A DNA stretch of 64,000 nt from a virus. The stretch covers positions 62,001-126,000 of the IMG/VR virus record IMGVR_UViG_3300028361_000013; one strand, given 5' to 3'. Below are positions 1-8,312 of this stretch, in pieces. The notes under the pieces were generated by a model. It was not told where the DNA came from. It saw only the letters and a program-made list of their open reading frames with translations, and did no database searches. The stretch's first letter is position 1. Each line of letters starts with the position of its first letter. The position numbers were made by a program, and so were the translations under genes.

Positions 1-327
1 GCTGATTTCGTTAAAGAAATTGATGACTGCAAGACCAACGAAGACCTTCTAAATGTATTAGAGGATAATTCTGATTTTTTGTTTGAAATCCTAAATGGAG
101 AATGTAGTTCTTGCGAAGACAAGAACGATGAAATAAAAGAGCTGCAGGATGAAGTGAGCTGTCTTGAAGATTCTGTTGCTGATTTAACTGTAGAGTTTGA
201 AGAGGTAGAGAATGAGATGAGTATGGGTTATATCCCTAAGACACTTATGGATGTATATAAAATGGAAGCGTTCAAGAGGGCTGCTGATAAATTTACATTA
301 TCTGAGATTGAATCTTTGTTAGATTAA
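1..327 (+). CDS. Partial acidic coiled-coil protein (5' end outside window)
   Basis: The reading frame is open from the first base of the window and stops at TAA 325-327, so this is the C-terminal 108 residues of a longer protein. It is acidic and rich in Glu, Asp and Lys with heptad-like spacing from about residue 35 on (coiled coil likely) and a CSSC motif near residue 35. No family is recognised. It is followed after 12 bp by another coiled-coil gene on the same strand. Confidence 0.75.
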   Translation, partial: ADFVKEIDDCKTNEDLLNVLEDNSDFLFEILNGECSSCEDKNDEIKELQDEVSCLEDSVADLTVEFEEVENEMSMGYIPKTLMDVYKMEAFKRAADKFTLSEIESLLD

Positions 328-339
328 ATTGAATATAAA

Positions 340-927
340 ATGAAAAGATTTTTAAAAACATTATTTCCAAACCTCTTCAAAAGAGATAAGTTAGAAGCTA
401 TGGTTGAATCTCTTAGAGAAGATTTAATTTCATACAAGTCAGAGTCTAAAAACAAGATTGATTCAATCAATAAAGAGATGTGGAGCTACAAGAGAGAAGT
501 TGACTCTGGACTATCTAAACTTAATGGCCAGTTAGGGTGGAGAAAAATAAACAAAAAACTTGAAAGTTGGGAAAATGAACATGAGTTTGTTGAATACTTT
601 GCTGTTGTTTATGTGGTGGATGATGGGTACAGAAAAGTTCTTGCTCCATATCTAAAAGCAGACTCCAGTGGCAAAACTGAGATTGACAAAAAAGATTGGC
701 TTGCTAATGACTGGAATGGTTCTACTAAAATTAGAACATACATGGTTTCAAGACTTGTGCTTCCAGGTTATTTCAAAGTGGAAGACTTCTTGAGTAATGA
801 TTCTAAAAACTTTACATTTGAGAAAATGTTTGGAAAAGACTATCAATCTCTATTGGATTATATGTCTGAGCACAACTATTCAAGAAACATTGAAGACATG
901 TATTCTATAAATTTCTATGAGATATAG
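340..927 (+). CDS. Hypothetical protein with N-terminal coiled coil
   Basis: 195 residues. A short basic/hydrophobic N-terminus (residues 1-17) is followed by a Lys/Glu-rich coiled coil (about 18-65) and a mixed alpha/beta C-terminal part with several Trp and Tyr. Function not recognised. The ATG lies 12 bp after the previous stop. The TAG stop (925-927) overlaps the -35 box (AGAACAT) of the promoter for the next gene, an arrangement that recurs in this window. Confidence 0.85.
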   Translation: MKRFLKTLFPNLFKRDKLEAMVESLREDLISYKSESKNKIDSINKEMWSYKREVDSGLSKLNGQLGWRKINKKLESWENEHEFVEYFAVVYVVDDGYRKVLAPYLKADSSGKTEIDKKDWLANDWNGSTKIRTYMVSRLVLPGYFKVEDFLSNDSKNFTFEKMFGKDYQSLLDYMSEHNYSRNIEDMYSINFYEI

Positions 928-954
928 AACATAGTTTAAATTATTTCGTATAAC
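926..954 (+). promoter_or_regulatory. Class A phage promoter (AGAACAT-N14-CGTATAA)
   Basis: AGAACAT at 926-932, 14 bp spacer, CGTATAAC at 947-954. The ATG of the next gene (960) is exactly 6 nt after CGTATAA, so the mRNA would start at or next to the start codon (leaderless). Confidence 0.85.
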
Positions 955-959
955 CTATT

Positions 960-1379
960 ATGGAAGAAAAGAAATTAGAATATAGTAGACCAGAGCACAA
1001 GCTCAAGTTGTTTACAATGGGGCTAAATCTCGAAGTACAACCATACTGGCTGTTGAAGCAAATGGTTAATGAAAATAGCCAAAACATTCTTGATAAATTG
1101 ATTTTTGATAAATTTGAACAGGCCATTCGTGCTTTTGATGATTGGGAGAAAGATGTTATAAATAATATCAAAGGAGATGAAGGCGAACTGCTTTTTGATG
1201 AACACAAGTACAATAAGCACATACAGCAAATTCAGGATGTTGCAGATATTTCAAGACATTTGCTTCCGCTTCACACAGATTCAGAATACGAATTAAGAGA
1301 AAACCCTTTGCTACAAGATATAGTTCAAAGGGCATATACATATTGGGGTTATAATAAATTTTATGGACATGAGAGATAG
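960..1379 (+). CDS. Hypothetical phage protein
   Basis: 139 residues, mostly helical, acidic; Trp/Tyr-rich end. No family recognised. Translation probably starts on a leaderless transcript because the ATG is 6 nt beyond the class A -10 box. Its last 17 bp overlap the next gene, suggesting coupled translation. Confidence 0.85.
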   Translation: MEEKKLEYSRPEHKLKLFTMGLNLEVQPYWLLKQMVNENSQNILDKLIFDKFEQAIRAFDDWEKDVINNIKGDEGELLFDEHKYNKHIQQIQDVADISRHLLPLHTDSEYELRENPLLQDIVQRAYTYWGYNKFYGHER

Positions 1380-2460
1380 AAATTCGCCAGAGAGCATCAA
1401 AGGAACAATTGATTATACTCAAAAGAAACTTGATGATGAGAAAAAAACAATTGAGTTTTATAAAGAGTCTGGAGCTAAGAAAGACCTTTCTTGGTCAGAA
1501 GGTCAAGTGGAGTTATTTGAGAGTGACATCCAAAACCTTACAGATTTATTGAATAATGGACCAAAGAATGTAAGTGGTCTAAAAGTTCTTGTTACTGAAT
1601 ACAAAGGCAATATTATTGTTGACACACTTGAAGCTTCAGATTTTGACCAAGATTTTTCACCAGCAGGAGGTGGGAGTATTGGATGTACTCTTCATGAAAC
1701 AGAAAGGCTCGGAATGAGTCAAGAAGCTGTTAATGCAATAAAAAAACTTAAGAGAGTTGGAGATAGTATTGGAGATTTTATGAACGGGAGTTCAAATTAC
1801 TTCTCGTGGATTGGTGGAGAATTTTCTATTAAAGACCAAAGTTGTGTTGTTAGTAGAGACTTCAAGATGCCAACAGGATATATTGTAATTGATAACAAAA
1901 CTTCTGACAAAGCCAAGGAAGAGATTGATTCAAATATTGAAGATGGCGATAGAGAATACAACTCTCTTCACCACAGTATTTGGATTGAGCTAAGAGAAAG
2001 TACAACACGAATAGATTCAAAGGAGTTTGGAGTTCTTCCAGAAATAAAGAGTGATGGATATTATACACTTGAGGTTGCGATTCATAAAAAGTATTACAAT
2101 GAAAATGACTTTAAAGTAATTAACGCTCCAGAAGGAACAATTGTAGATTGTCAAATGTATTCTGGTGATTACACTGGAAAGCAATACCAACTTACAAGAG
2201 ACGAATTTCAAGAAATCAAAGGTCTTGCAGAATTTTGTTTCGATGGCATGACTGGAAAGGTTAAGCATTCTTATTTTTCTGACATGGAAGTAACTGGAAC
2301 AAAGATTCCAAAGGACGAAGTTATGTCTTTCGTTAATGGGTTATTTAATGTTGGATTTGATAACAATATTATGAATCCAAGAATGGATTATTGGAGAATG
2401 TCTATGGAATCAACTCCAAGTGAAATCAAAAAAGCGTTAAAAAGTTTTAAAAGAGCATAA
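1363..2460 (+). CDS. Hypothetical protein, 365 aa
   Basis: 365 residues. The N-terminal 65 residues form a probable coiled coil, followed by a Gly-rich segment with consecutive Gly near residue 105 and a beta-rich C-terminal half. No catalytic motif is seen and the family is not recognised. Two in-frame ATGs (1363, 1369) overlap the end of the previous gene; I took the first. The stop TAA abuts the ATG of the next gene (2461), so the three genes form one unit behind the promoter at 926. Confidence 0.85.
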   Translation: MDMRDRNSPESIKGTIDYTQKKLDDEKKTIEFYKESGAKKDLSWSEGQVELFESDIQNLTDLLNNGPKNVSGLKVLVTEYKGNIIVDTLEASDFDQDFSPAGGGSIGCTLHETERLGMSQEAVNAIKKLKRVGDSIGDFMNGSSNYFSWIGGEFSIKDQSCVVSRDFKMPTGYIVIDNKTSDKAKEEIDSNIEDGDREYNSLHHSIWIELRESTTRIDSKEFGVLPEIKSDGYYTLEVAIHKKYYNENDFKVINAPEGTIVDCQMYSGDYTGKQYQLTRDEFQEIKGLAEFCFDGMTGKVKHSYFSDMEVTGTKIPKDEVMSFVNGLFNVGFDNNIMNPRMDYWRMSMESTPSEIKKALKSFKRA

Positions 2461-2676
2461 ATGAAAAAACCAAAAGGAAGCTTTAGAAAAAAGATTAGAA
2501 AATCAATAGTAAGCAAAAGGCTCAGGCTAAAATTATATTCAAATATGCCAAGTAGCATGGGTGGTTGCGTTAGTGGATTTGCTGACCAATATGGAAGAAT
2601 TATGGTGGAGTTCACAAACTATAAAGGAGAATTAGATATTAAACCAACTGGGCAGTGCATTGCTGCCAGACATTAA
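2461..2676 (+). CDS. Small basic protein
   Basis: 71 residues with a strongly basic N-terminal half (many Lys/Arg in residues 1-25) and a Gly-containing beta-like C-terminus. It starts immediately after the previous stop. It could bind nucleic acid on charge alone, but no domain is recognised. Confidence 0.8.
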   Translation: MKKPKGSFRKKIRKSIVSKRLRLKLYSNMPSSMGGCVSGFADQYGRIMVEFTNYKGELDIKPTGQCIAARH

Positions 2677-2685
2677 ATAAAAATT

Positions 2686-2742
2686 ATGAGTACAGCAACA
2701 AATGAACTGGTTTCTAAAATTAGAGAAGCTAACGAAGCTTAA
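2686..2742 (+). CDS. Possible 18-residue peptide
   Basis: A short ATG frame (18 codons) in the gap before the ligase gene, with the same AAAATT-ATG start context as neighbouring genes. It could be a leader peptide or the remnant of a longer gene; length alone cannot decide. Confidence 0.25.
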   Translation: MSTATNELVSKIREANEA

Positions 2743-2753
2743 AAACAAAAATT

Positions 2754-4172
2754 ATGACAACAATAAAATCAATACTTGATGAGATTTCTGCAGAGCCAGG
2801 AACAAATGCTAAAATTGAAATTCTTAAAAAATACTCAGATAATGAGTTATTGAAAGATGTACTATATCAAGCAATGTCAAAGAGAGTTAAATTCTACATA
2901 AAACAAATCCCAGAATTTCAATACATTGGAGAAGACAAAGGGCTTGGATGGGCTGTTGATGAATTATCAAGATTATCATCAAGAGAATTCACTGGAGGAG
3001 TAGCAACAAATCACCTTCAACATATACTAAGCTCAATAAATATTGAAGACCAATATGTTGTTATTCGAATTATTGAAAAGGATTTAAAAATTGGAATGGG
3101 AAGAACCAATGTAAACAAGGTAATTGATGGCCTTGTTGAAAAAACTCCTTATATGGGAGCTAAGTCTTATGATAAAAAACTTGTTGAGACTATTATTAAA
3201 AAGGGTGTGGCCTTGAGTCAAATTAAGATGGATGGTCGCTATGCAAACGCAATTGTTCGTGACGGAGAAGTGGAGTTTGTAAGTAGAGCTGGAGAGCCAA
3301 ATGGACTTAAAGATGCAAGGTTTATTAAAGAGTTATCTGATATTGGAGATGAAATTGTATTAAATGGAGAACTTACAGTTATAGGCGTTCCAGTTAGAAG
3401 AACAGCCAATGGAATTGTTTCGTCTCTTGTTGACATTCAACTTAAAGAAGATGAACGTGGTCTTATTGAAACTCAAAAAAAGATTGATGCATTTTTGAAG
3501 AAGCATAAGTCTGATTTTGGAAAAGATGATTTAACATTTCAAGAAGCTTTAGACTCTGTAGTTTATACATGTTGGGATGTTATCACAGTTGATGAGTATT
3601 ACAATAAAAATTCAAAGAGACCTTATAAAGAGCGTTTTGAAGAATTGAAATCTATTCTTGTTAATAAACAACCAACTCGAATAGAGCTTGTTGAGACAAA
3701 AGAAGTTACAACTGTTAAGGAATCAATGGAGCATTTCATTGAAGCGCTTGAGAGAGGTCTTGAGGGTACAATATTGAAGGATTATAAAGGGGCATGGAAA
3801 GATGGGAAGCCTAATTGGCAAGTGAAAATGAAGCTTGATATGAACATTGACCTTAAAATTGTGGGCTTTCAAATGGGAACTCCAGGAACAAAAAATGAAA
3901 AATGGATTTCTACTCTAAGTTTAGAAAGTTCTTGTGGATTTTTGAAAACAAACCCATCAAATATGGATGAAAAGATGATGCAGTATGTAACTGATAATCA
4001 AGATAAATTAATGGGAAAAATTGTTGAGATAAACTGTAAAGGATTATCTCAAGATAGGGATGGTAATTGGTCAACAATGCACCCATCTGTTGTTGAAATC
4101 AGAGAAGACAAAACAGAGTTTGATTCACTTGAAACTGCAAAAATCATTGAGGAATCTGTTAAGAGTTTGTAA
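2754..4172 (+). CDS. ATP-dependent DNA ligase (T4 gp30-like)
   Basis: 472 residues, close to the size of T4 DNA ligase. It would seal nicks in phage DNA using ATP through a covalent lysyl-AMP. Seen in the sequence: an N-terminal helical part with the SREFTGG and IEKDLKIGMG segments, the nucleotidyl-transferase motif I K-M-D-G (Lys158 is the predicted adenylated residue), a motif IV-like EGTILKD (about 328-334) and motif V-like W-Q-V-K-M-K, then an OB-fold C-terminus. Start chosen at ATG 2754. It is the head of a region disrupted downstream by homing-endonuclease genes; its last 14 bp overlap, tail to tail, the minus-strand endonuclease gene, and a BRCT-domain remnant lies beyond the insertion. 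Confidence 0.95.
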   Translation: MTTIKSILDEISAEPGTNAKIEILKKYSDNELLKDVLYQAMSKRVKFYIKQIPEFQYIGEDKGLGWAVDELSRLSSREFTGGVATNHLQHILSSINIEDQYVVIRIIEKDLKIGMGRTNVNKVIDGLVEKTPYMGAKSYDKKLVETIIKKGVALSQIKMDGRYANAIVRDGEVEFVSRAGEPNGLKDARFIKELSDIGDEIVLNGELTVIGVPVRRTANGIVSSLVDIQLKEDERGLIETQKKIDAFLKKHKSDFGKDDLTFQEALDSVVYTCWDVITVDEYYNKNSKRPYKERFEELKSILVNKQPTRIELVETKEVTTVKESMEHFIEALERGLEGTILKDYKGAWKDGKPNWQVKMKLDMNIDLKIVGFQMGTPGTKNEKWISTLSLESSCGFLKTNPSNMDEKMMQYVTDNQDKLMGKIVEINCKGLSQDRDGNWSTMHPSVVEIREDKTEFDSLETAKIIEESVKSL

Positions 4173-5133
4173 TTACCTTCAAATAATCTAACACAATTGA
4201 CTCAATATTTTTGAATTCTTTGTGAGAAATTCTTAAAAGATGAATATTGTTATTTTTAGCATATTCATCTTTTATTTTATCTCTTTTCTGGGTTTTAACC
4301 AATTCTTTTTTACCTCCAAATATATCAACTGCATTGGTATGTTGTCTTCCATCATATTCAACTAAAGCATTTAAGGTTGGTAAATAAATATCAAATCTAA
4401 GCATTCTTTTGAACACACAATCATCAAACTTTTTCTCTGTTTCAAAATTAATATTATTATCAATAAGTATTTTTTCTATTTTTAGGTGACCTTTGCTTTT
4501 AGGATAATGACAATGAGGGCATCTCCTACCTCTTATTCTATCTTTTATAGAAGCCTTCCATTGATGGTTACCATCTTGCGAACATATCCACCATACTTTG
4601 CGATGACCACCAGATACATCATTTGGAGTTATTACTCCATTTTTTGTTGGATGCCATTCTTTTGATAATTCTGAGTGTTGTGTGGTAAGAGAGTTAGAGT
4701 TTACAACTTTATAACCAGAACAACAAGGGCAACCATTTCCACTTGACCTATGTTTAACTGTTGTCTCCCATTCATGGTCGTCAGCAATATCGCATTTCCA
4801 CCAAATATTTTTTTCACTACCAAAAGTTATATCGTCTGGTGTCAAGGTGTTTTTTGTTGGATGCCACTCTTTTGCTATTTCTGGATGAGTTGTTGACAAA
4901 GCGTTTGATTCAGCAACTTTCTTACCGCTACAAAATGGACACCCACGTCCTTGAGCTCTGTGGTTTATTGTAGCTTCCCACTCGTGGTCATAAGAAGCGC
5001 TACACTTCCACCAGACTTTTTTATGACTTCCATGACTAAAATCCAATAATTTAACATCATTGTTTTTTTTTGGGTGAAATTCCTGAAGCAATTTGTTATA
5101 GCTGATGTGGTTTACTATATTATTTTTTTTCAT
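4159..5133 (-). CDS. Free-standing homing endonuclease: zinc-ribbon repeats plus Vsr/EDxHD-like nuclease
   Basis: 324 residues. Residues about 1-215 hold three copies of a zinc-ribbon repeat in which a KVWWKC-like strand is followed some 25 residues later by a C-P-x-C motif (CPFC, CPCC, CPHC), linked by the recurring EWHPTKN; this matches the probable zinc-ribbon family (DUF4379 type) and likely binds DNA. Residues about 220-324 contain an acidic site in DIYLP ... EYDGRQH typical of Vsr/EDxHD homing nucleases of phages. It is on the strand opposite its neighbours, converges with the ligase and overlaps its end, and its ATG overlaps the stop of a small RHH gene. Likely a selfish gene that cuts ligase-region DNA of related phages. 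Confidence 0.9.
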   Translation of the reverse strand: MKKNNIVNHISYNKLLQEFHPKKNNDVKLLDFSHGSHKKVWWKCSASYDHEWEATINHRAQGRGCPFCSGKKVAESNALSTTHPEIAKEWHPTKNTLTPDDITFGSEKNIWWKCDIADDHEWETTVKHRSSGNGCPCCSGYKVVNSNSLTTQHSELSKEWHPTKNGVITPNDVSGGHRKVWWICSQDGNHQWKASIKDRIRGRRCPHCHYPKSKGHLKIEKILIDNNINFETEKKFDDCVFKRMLRFDIYLPTLNALVEYDGRQHTNAVDIFGGKKELVKTQKRDKIKDEYAKNNNIHLLRISHKEFKNIESIVLDYLKVITNS

Positions 5134-5272
5134 CGAAATATTTTTGAATTAAGTTCTCTATAAACCCAGACTTATTAGGTGTCTCTATACCAAGAAGTTT
5201 ATTTAATTCTTTAGAAATTGTAATCCCAAGTCTTGCTTTCTTTTCTTTTTCTTTTAATTTTGGTCTTCCCAT
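5120..5272 (-). CDS. Small GRPK/ribbon-helix-helix protein
   Basis: 50 residues. It begins MGRPK (AT-hook-like) and continues with a pattern typical of ribbon-helix-helix DNA-binding proteins: a short strand (ARLGITIS), a helix ending KLLGIE, then a second helix to the C-terminus. The TAA stop overlaps the endonuclease start region by 14 bp, so the two genes are a translationally coupled pair on the minus strand. Such a protein could control or help target the endonuclease; that role is inferred from position. Confidence 0.75.
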   Translation of the reverse strand: MGRPKLKEKEKKARLGITISKELNKLLGIETPNKSGFIENLIQKYFDEKK

Positions 5273-5335
5273 ATTTATTTGTTTCTTATAAATAGTAAAT
5301 AAAAAGTAAAAATTATATTTTTATCATACTTTTAT

Positions 5336-5363
5336 GAAACATTATTGGTTTAAATTCGTATAA
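5336..5363 (+). promoter_or_regulatory. Class A phage promoter, GAAACAT variant
   Basis: GAAACAT, 14 bp, CGTATAA; the ATG of the HNH gene (5370) is exactly 6 nt after the -10 box. Confidence 0.8.
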
Positions 5364-5369
5364 TAATTA

Positions 5370-5834
5370 ATGGCGAAAATTGTAATAGATACTGATATTT
5401 GTTTTGAATGTGATGAGCCAGCAGAAGAAAATCATCATGTTATACCTAAATCAAGAGGTGGAAATAAAACAATACCTCTTTGTGTAAAATGTCATTGTAA
5501 AGTTCATGGTTTAAAGAACAGGCCAGAGCATAGAAGATTGACAATAGAGGGGTTAAAAAGAGCGAAAGAGAGAGGGGTTGTACTTGGTAAGCCTGAGAAC
5601 CTTAAATACGAACATAGGGTTAAAGGTGCTCAAAAAAAGAGAATTGACTCCTTGACAGATGAGAAAAATTTACAGATATTTAAAATAATTGATGAATTAA
5701 AACAAAAGGGTTTGAATTACGAGCAAATAACGAAAGAGTTGAATAAAATTGGGGTGCCAACATACAAAGGTAAAATTGGATGCCACACAAGTGGAAATGT
5801 TGCACGTTTATATAGAAAATTTAAAAATAATTAA
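5370..5834 (+). CDS. HNH endonuclease with C-terminal recombinase-like helices
   Basis: 154 residues. The HNH nuclease core is visible: C-x2-C near residue 12, HHVIPKSRGG (about 22-31, catalytic His pair) and a second C-V-K-C-H ... H cluster (about 38-46) that would bind the structural zinc. Residues about 70-154 resemble the helical DNA-binding end of serine recombinases (INQL/KELN ... GVPTYKG-like segment). It has its own class A promoter and a probable leaderless start. It lies directly on the truncated 5' side of a BRCT-domain remnant and overlaps that frame, so it is probably a homing gene that inserted into it. Confidence 0.88.
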   Translation: MAKIVIDTDICFECDEPAEENHHVIPKSRGGNKTIPLCVKCHCKVHGLKNRPEHRRLTIEGLKRAKERGVVLGKPENLKYEHRVKGAQKKRIDSLTDEKNLQIFKIIDELKQKGLNYEQITKELNKIGVPTYKGKIGCHTSGNVARLYRKFKNN

Positions 5835-6009
5835 AAACCTCAAAACCATCATTGTTGATAAAGGTGGAACTATTGCTTCTGGAGTAAGCGCAAAGATTAC
5901 TCACCTTGTGTGTAAAGACCCAAGCTCTGGAAGCAGCAAGGTTGTTAAAGCAAAAGGCCTTGGAAAGGAAGTTATTACACTTGATGAACTTAAAAAAATG
6001 TTAGCATAA
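5797..6009 (+). pseudogene. BRCT-domain fragment, 5' end replaced by the HNH gene
   Basis: From about base 5840 the frame encodes the second half of a BRCT domain: KGGTIASGVS, the hallmark THLV, K-x-x-KAKGLG and VITLDELKKML, which match the central strands and last helix of the family. The first beta strand and helix of a BRCT fold are missing because the sequence upstream is the end of the HNH gene in another frame. The frame is open back to TTG 5749, with the first ATG at 5797, but those residues are only the HNH gene read out of frame. It may be dead, or a short expressed remnant. A phage ligase-BRCT fusion before insertion is possible since the ligase lies just upstream. Confidence 0.6.
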
Positions 6010-6200
6010 TGGAAATAGGAACTTATAGTACAATGAATATTCAGTGTCCCAATTGTGGACATGACCTTGCAGGTGAATTAGAAAGCTTGTGTGAGGAACC
6101 ATACAATGGAACGTTGGAGATTTGTGGAGATTGTGAAGCAGAGCTATCTCTTGAAATGAAAGTAGAAATAATGGTTATTAACACGCCATCAAAAGGATAA
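6009..6200 (+). CDS. Small zinc-ribbon protein
   Basis: 63 residues with C-P-N-C (about 14-17) and C-G-D-C (about 38-41), the two knuckles of a zinc ribbon, plus an extra Cys in between. The ATG follows one base after the overlap with the preceding TAA. Function unknown; nucleic-acid or protein binding is typical for such ribbons. Confidence 0.8.
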   Translation: MEIGTYSTMNIQCPNCGHDLAGELESLCEEPYNGTLEICGDCEAELSLEMKVEIMVINTPSKG

Positions 6201-6202
6201 TT

Positions 6203-6511
6203 ATGGAAAACGAAGAACAATTAGAAGAGTGGTTTGAAAGGTTTGAAGAAGAACATTCATATGGAGACCCATTGATTGAACCTCAGTACGAGGCCAGACA
6301 GATTTGTGCTATCATGTTTTTATATGATAAACTCAAGCCAGAGAATAAAGGTGAGAGAAATTTCTTTCATGGAGAACATGATGTGATGTATATAGGAAGT
6401 GGTATGGAAATATTCCAGGATTTTACAGAAGAAGATGTTAAAAAAGCTATATCTTATGGAGTAGAAATCTCAGATGATGGAGATGGATTTCAAATTTATG
6501 CAAGCATGTAA
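6203..6511 (+). CDS. Hypothetical acidic protein
   Basis: 102 residues, strongly acidic at both ends, with a Trp/Phe/Glu-rich N-terminus. Starts 2 bp after the previous stop. No family recognised. Confidence 0.8.
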   Translation: MENEEQLEEWFERFEEEHSYGDPLIEPQYEARQICAIMFLYDKLKPENKGERNFFHGEHDVMYIGSGMEIFQDFTEEDVKKAISYGVEISDDGDGFQIYASM

Positions 6512-6521
6512 AAATAAAATT

Positions 6522-6626
6522 ATGGAAGCAGTAGATATATCAATATTGCCAGATTGGCAACAAAAAACATATTGAGCACCAATTCAGGCTTGGTACAATA
6601 GAAACGAGGAGAACACTCCAGATAAC
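6522..6626 (+). other. 5' part of the next gene, cut off by an in-frame TGA
   Basis: ATG 6522 opens a frame of 17 codons ending in TGA at 6573-6575 and the same frame continues without further stops into the gene annotated from 6627. The residues on both sides of the TGA (W-Q-Q-K-T-Y before, A-P-I-Q-A-W after) read as one protein, so the original start was probably 6522 and TGA may replace TGG (Trp). Confidence 0.6.
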
Positions 6627-7037
6627 ATGATTTACAAGAAAGCCATGTCAAATCAATTTGTATTCTTTCGTGACTTGATGGGCACAGGCATTTTCTATGA
6701 TAAAGTAGAATCTGTTGAAGCTGTATCAGAACACACCTCAAAGTCTGCTAAGTTACCAGTATACAAGACTGTTCTTAAGGATGGAACGACAATAATAACT
6801 CGTTGCAACTTTCACGACTGGAAGGTTTCTGTATGGTCTAAAAAGCCATTAATTTTCCCTTTGAGCCTATTGCATAAAGAAGGAAAGGAAGACTATTCAC
6901 ACCACTATTGTGAAGGTTTTAAGGATGAATGGATTCTTGGAAGCTATAGCGACAACAACCAGGAGTTCACAGTAGAAATTCAATCAGGAGAGCACCGCTT
7001 GTGGACATTCTTCTTTTTATTAAATGAACAATTATGA
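6627..7037 (+). CDS. Hypothetical protein, possibly a truncated start
   Basis: 136 residues from ATG 6627; with the upstream segment it would be about 171 residues. Mixed alpha/beta, with an RCNFHDWKVSVW segment and an aromatic C-terminus. No family recognised. The start is uncertain because of the in-frame TGA at 6573. Its stop TGA overlaps the next ATG (ATGA). Confidence 0.7.
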   Translation: MIYKKAMSNQFVFFRDLMGTGIFYDKVESVEAVSEHTSKSAKLPVYKTVLKDGTTIITRCNFHDWKVSVWSKKPLIFPLSLLHKEGKEDYSHHYCEGFKDEWILGSYSDNNQEFTVEIQSGEHRLWTFFFLLNEQL

Positions 7038-7429
7038 AAATTCAAAATTTAGAACAATTCCTTGAATCAAGAGGTCTTGAGTATATGGTTGTAGTAGGTC
7101 CTCAATGGAAGAACGAAGAAGCCAAAGGAAAACCAAGTGAAGACAGGTTTTATGTATTAGACAGTTCTCTTGACCAAAAGCATTATGTACGAAGTGTTTG
7201 GAGAAAAGGAACTTTTTCTTCAGCAGTCGAAAATGCTATTGATGAATTCGATAGACATGAAACTAAGGTTATTTATTCTCATGACTTAAATGCTGTGAAG
7301 AAACAAATTCTTGCTGAAGGAGAAAAAGCTTATGGTGCTTATGTTATTCGCCAGAAAAGAATTGATGAAAACGTTAAGTCTGATAAAGTGTCAAAAGATT
7401 TTACAAAGAAACTTAAAGATTTGAAATAA
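7034..7429 (+). CDS. Hypothetical protein
   Basis: 131 residues, basic C-terminal helix rich in Lys. ATGA overlap with the preceding gene implies translational coupling. Function not recognised. Confidence 0.85.
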   Translation: MKIQNLEQFLESRGLEYMVVVGPQWKNEEAKGKPSEDRFYVLDSSLDQKHYVRSVWRKGTFSSAVENAIDEFDRHETKVIYSHDLNAVKKQILAEGEKAYGAYVIRQKRIDENVKSDKVSKDFTKKLKDLK

Positions 7430-7467
7430 TTTTGCTTATATTTGTCTTGAAATTAAAAAAGACAAAA

Positions 7468-7662
7468 ATGGTAAAAGTAGAAATTGATTCAAAAGTACTT
7501 GACGAATTAGAAAGAAAGGCTGCCAGGCTTGATAAGTTTGAGGAAGACCTTGAAAATCACTTGGGCGCTTATAATGAAGAGTTGGATGACTTTGAGGAAT
7601 CAGATGCGGATGTATGTTCTGTAGGAGAACTTACTCTTAACTTCTTTAATGCTTGGAGATGA
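7468..7662 (+). CDS. Small acidic coiled-coil protein
   Basis: 64 residues, helical, with an acidic EELDDFEESD stretch. The frame is open upstream but ATG 7468 is preceded by an A-rich region and by TATATTTG (7438-7445), a possible host-type -7 element. ATGA overlap with the next gene. Confidence 0.75.
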   Translation: MVKVEIDSKVLDELERKAARLDKFEEDLENHLGAYNEELDDFEESDADVCSVGELTLNFFNAWR

Positions 7663-7865
7663 GAAAGGTATTTATATGGTCAATTTGCAGCACCTGCGAT
7701 GAGCCAGTCGGAATAATTGAACCTTGTGATGAACTTGGATACAATGCTTTCCCAACAACAAATTTTCATGGAGAACTTTCTGTAGAAGATACTGAAAAGC
7801 TTAGGCTTGACTTAATTGAAAAGCTAAGAAAAGAAGGCAAGGAAGATAAGGCTGTTGGAATTTAG
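7659..7865 (+). CDS. Hypothetical protein with paired cysteines
   Basis: 68 residues. Two Cys pairs (CSTC and a later single Cys) in the first 30 residues, then a charged helix. Start at the ATG overlapping the previous TGA. Family not recognised. Confidence 0.75.
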   Translation: MRKVFIWSICSTCDEPVGIIEPCDELGYNAFPTTNFHGELSVEDTEKLRLDLIEKLRKEGKEDKAVGI

Positions 7866-7942
7866 AAGAACACAAGAGTAATTGAGATAGAGTTTAAATA
7901 GACACAAAATGAATATAGAATCACTTTTAATATAAACTGATT

Positions 7943-8098
7943 ATGTGGATTAGAACGGTATCTGGATGGAGATTTTTTGAAGTTGAGTTTACTTCTCAAG
8001 GAATTCCTTTTGTTAAAACCAAAAAAGAAGAATGTAATTGTTTAAAGTTTAAAAAAAAACAAAATGGAGACAGAACAAATTTACGAAGTAATTACTAA
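7943..8098 (+). CDS. Possible small basic protein
   Basis: 51 residues; Trp/Phe-rich first half, Lys-rich second half with a C-N-C. It lies in an otherwise empty 198-bp gap but overlaps the next gene by 35 bp, which lowers the probability. The remainder of the gap (7866-7942) shows no feature. Confidence 0.4.
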   Translation: MWIRTVSGWRFFEVEFTSQGIPFVKTKKEECNCLKFKKKQNGDRTNLRSNY

Positions 8099-8306
8099 AT
8101 TAGTTGGGCCAATTAGACCATTGGGTTGTGGTTCTCGTGACCCAGAAAGACATGATAATTTAAAAAAATTTATTGAATTATTTGAAAAAATGCATGTTGA
8201 AATTGACGATATTGCTTATGCATATTCAAATAGTCATGAAGCATCTGTGAAAAAATCTGGAGATATTGCGACTGCTCACATTGATAGTATGGGGATAGAA
8301 AAATAA
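8064..8306 (+). CDS. Hypothetical protein
   Basis: 80 residues, helical after a Gly/Pro-containing turn (PLGCGSRDP). The H-D-N-L-K-K-F-I-E-L-F helix followed by I-D-D-I-A looks like a small conserved phage protein, but no family can be named. Confidence 0.8.
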   Translation: METEQIYEVITKLVGPIRPLGCGSRDPERHDNLKKFIELFEKMHVEIDDIAYAYSNSHEASVKKSGDIATAHIDSMGIEK

Positions 8307-8312
8307 ATAATT

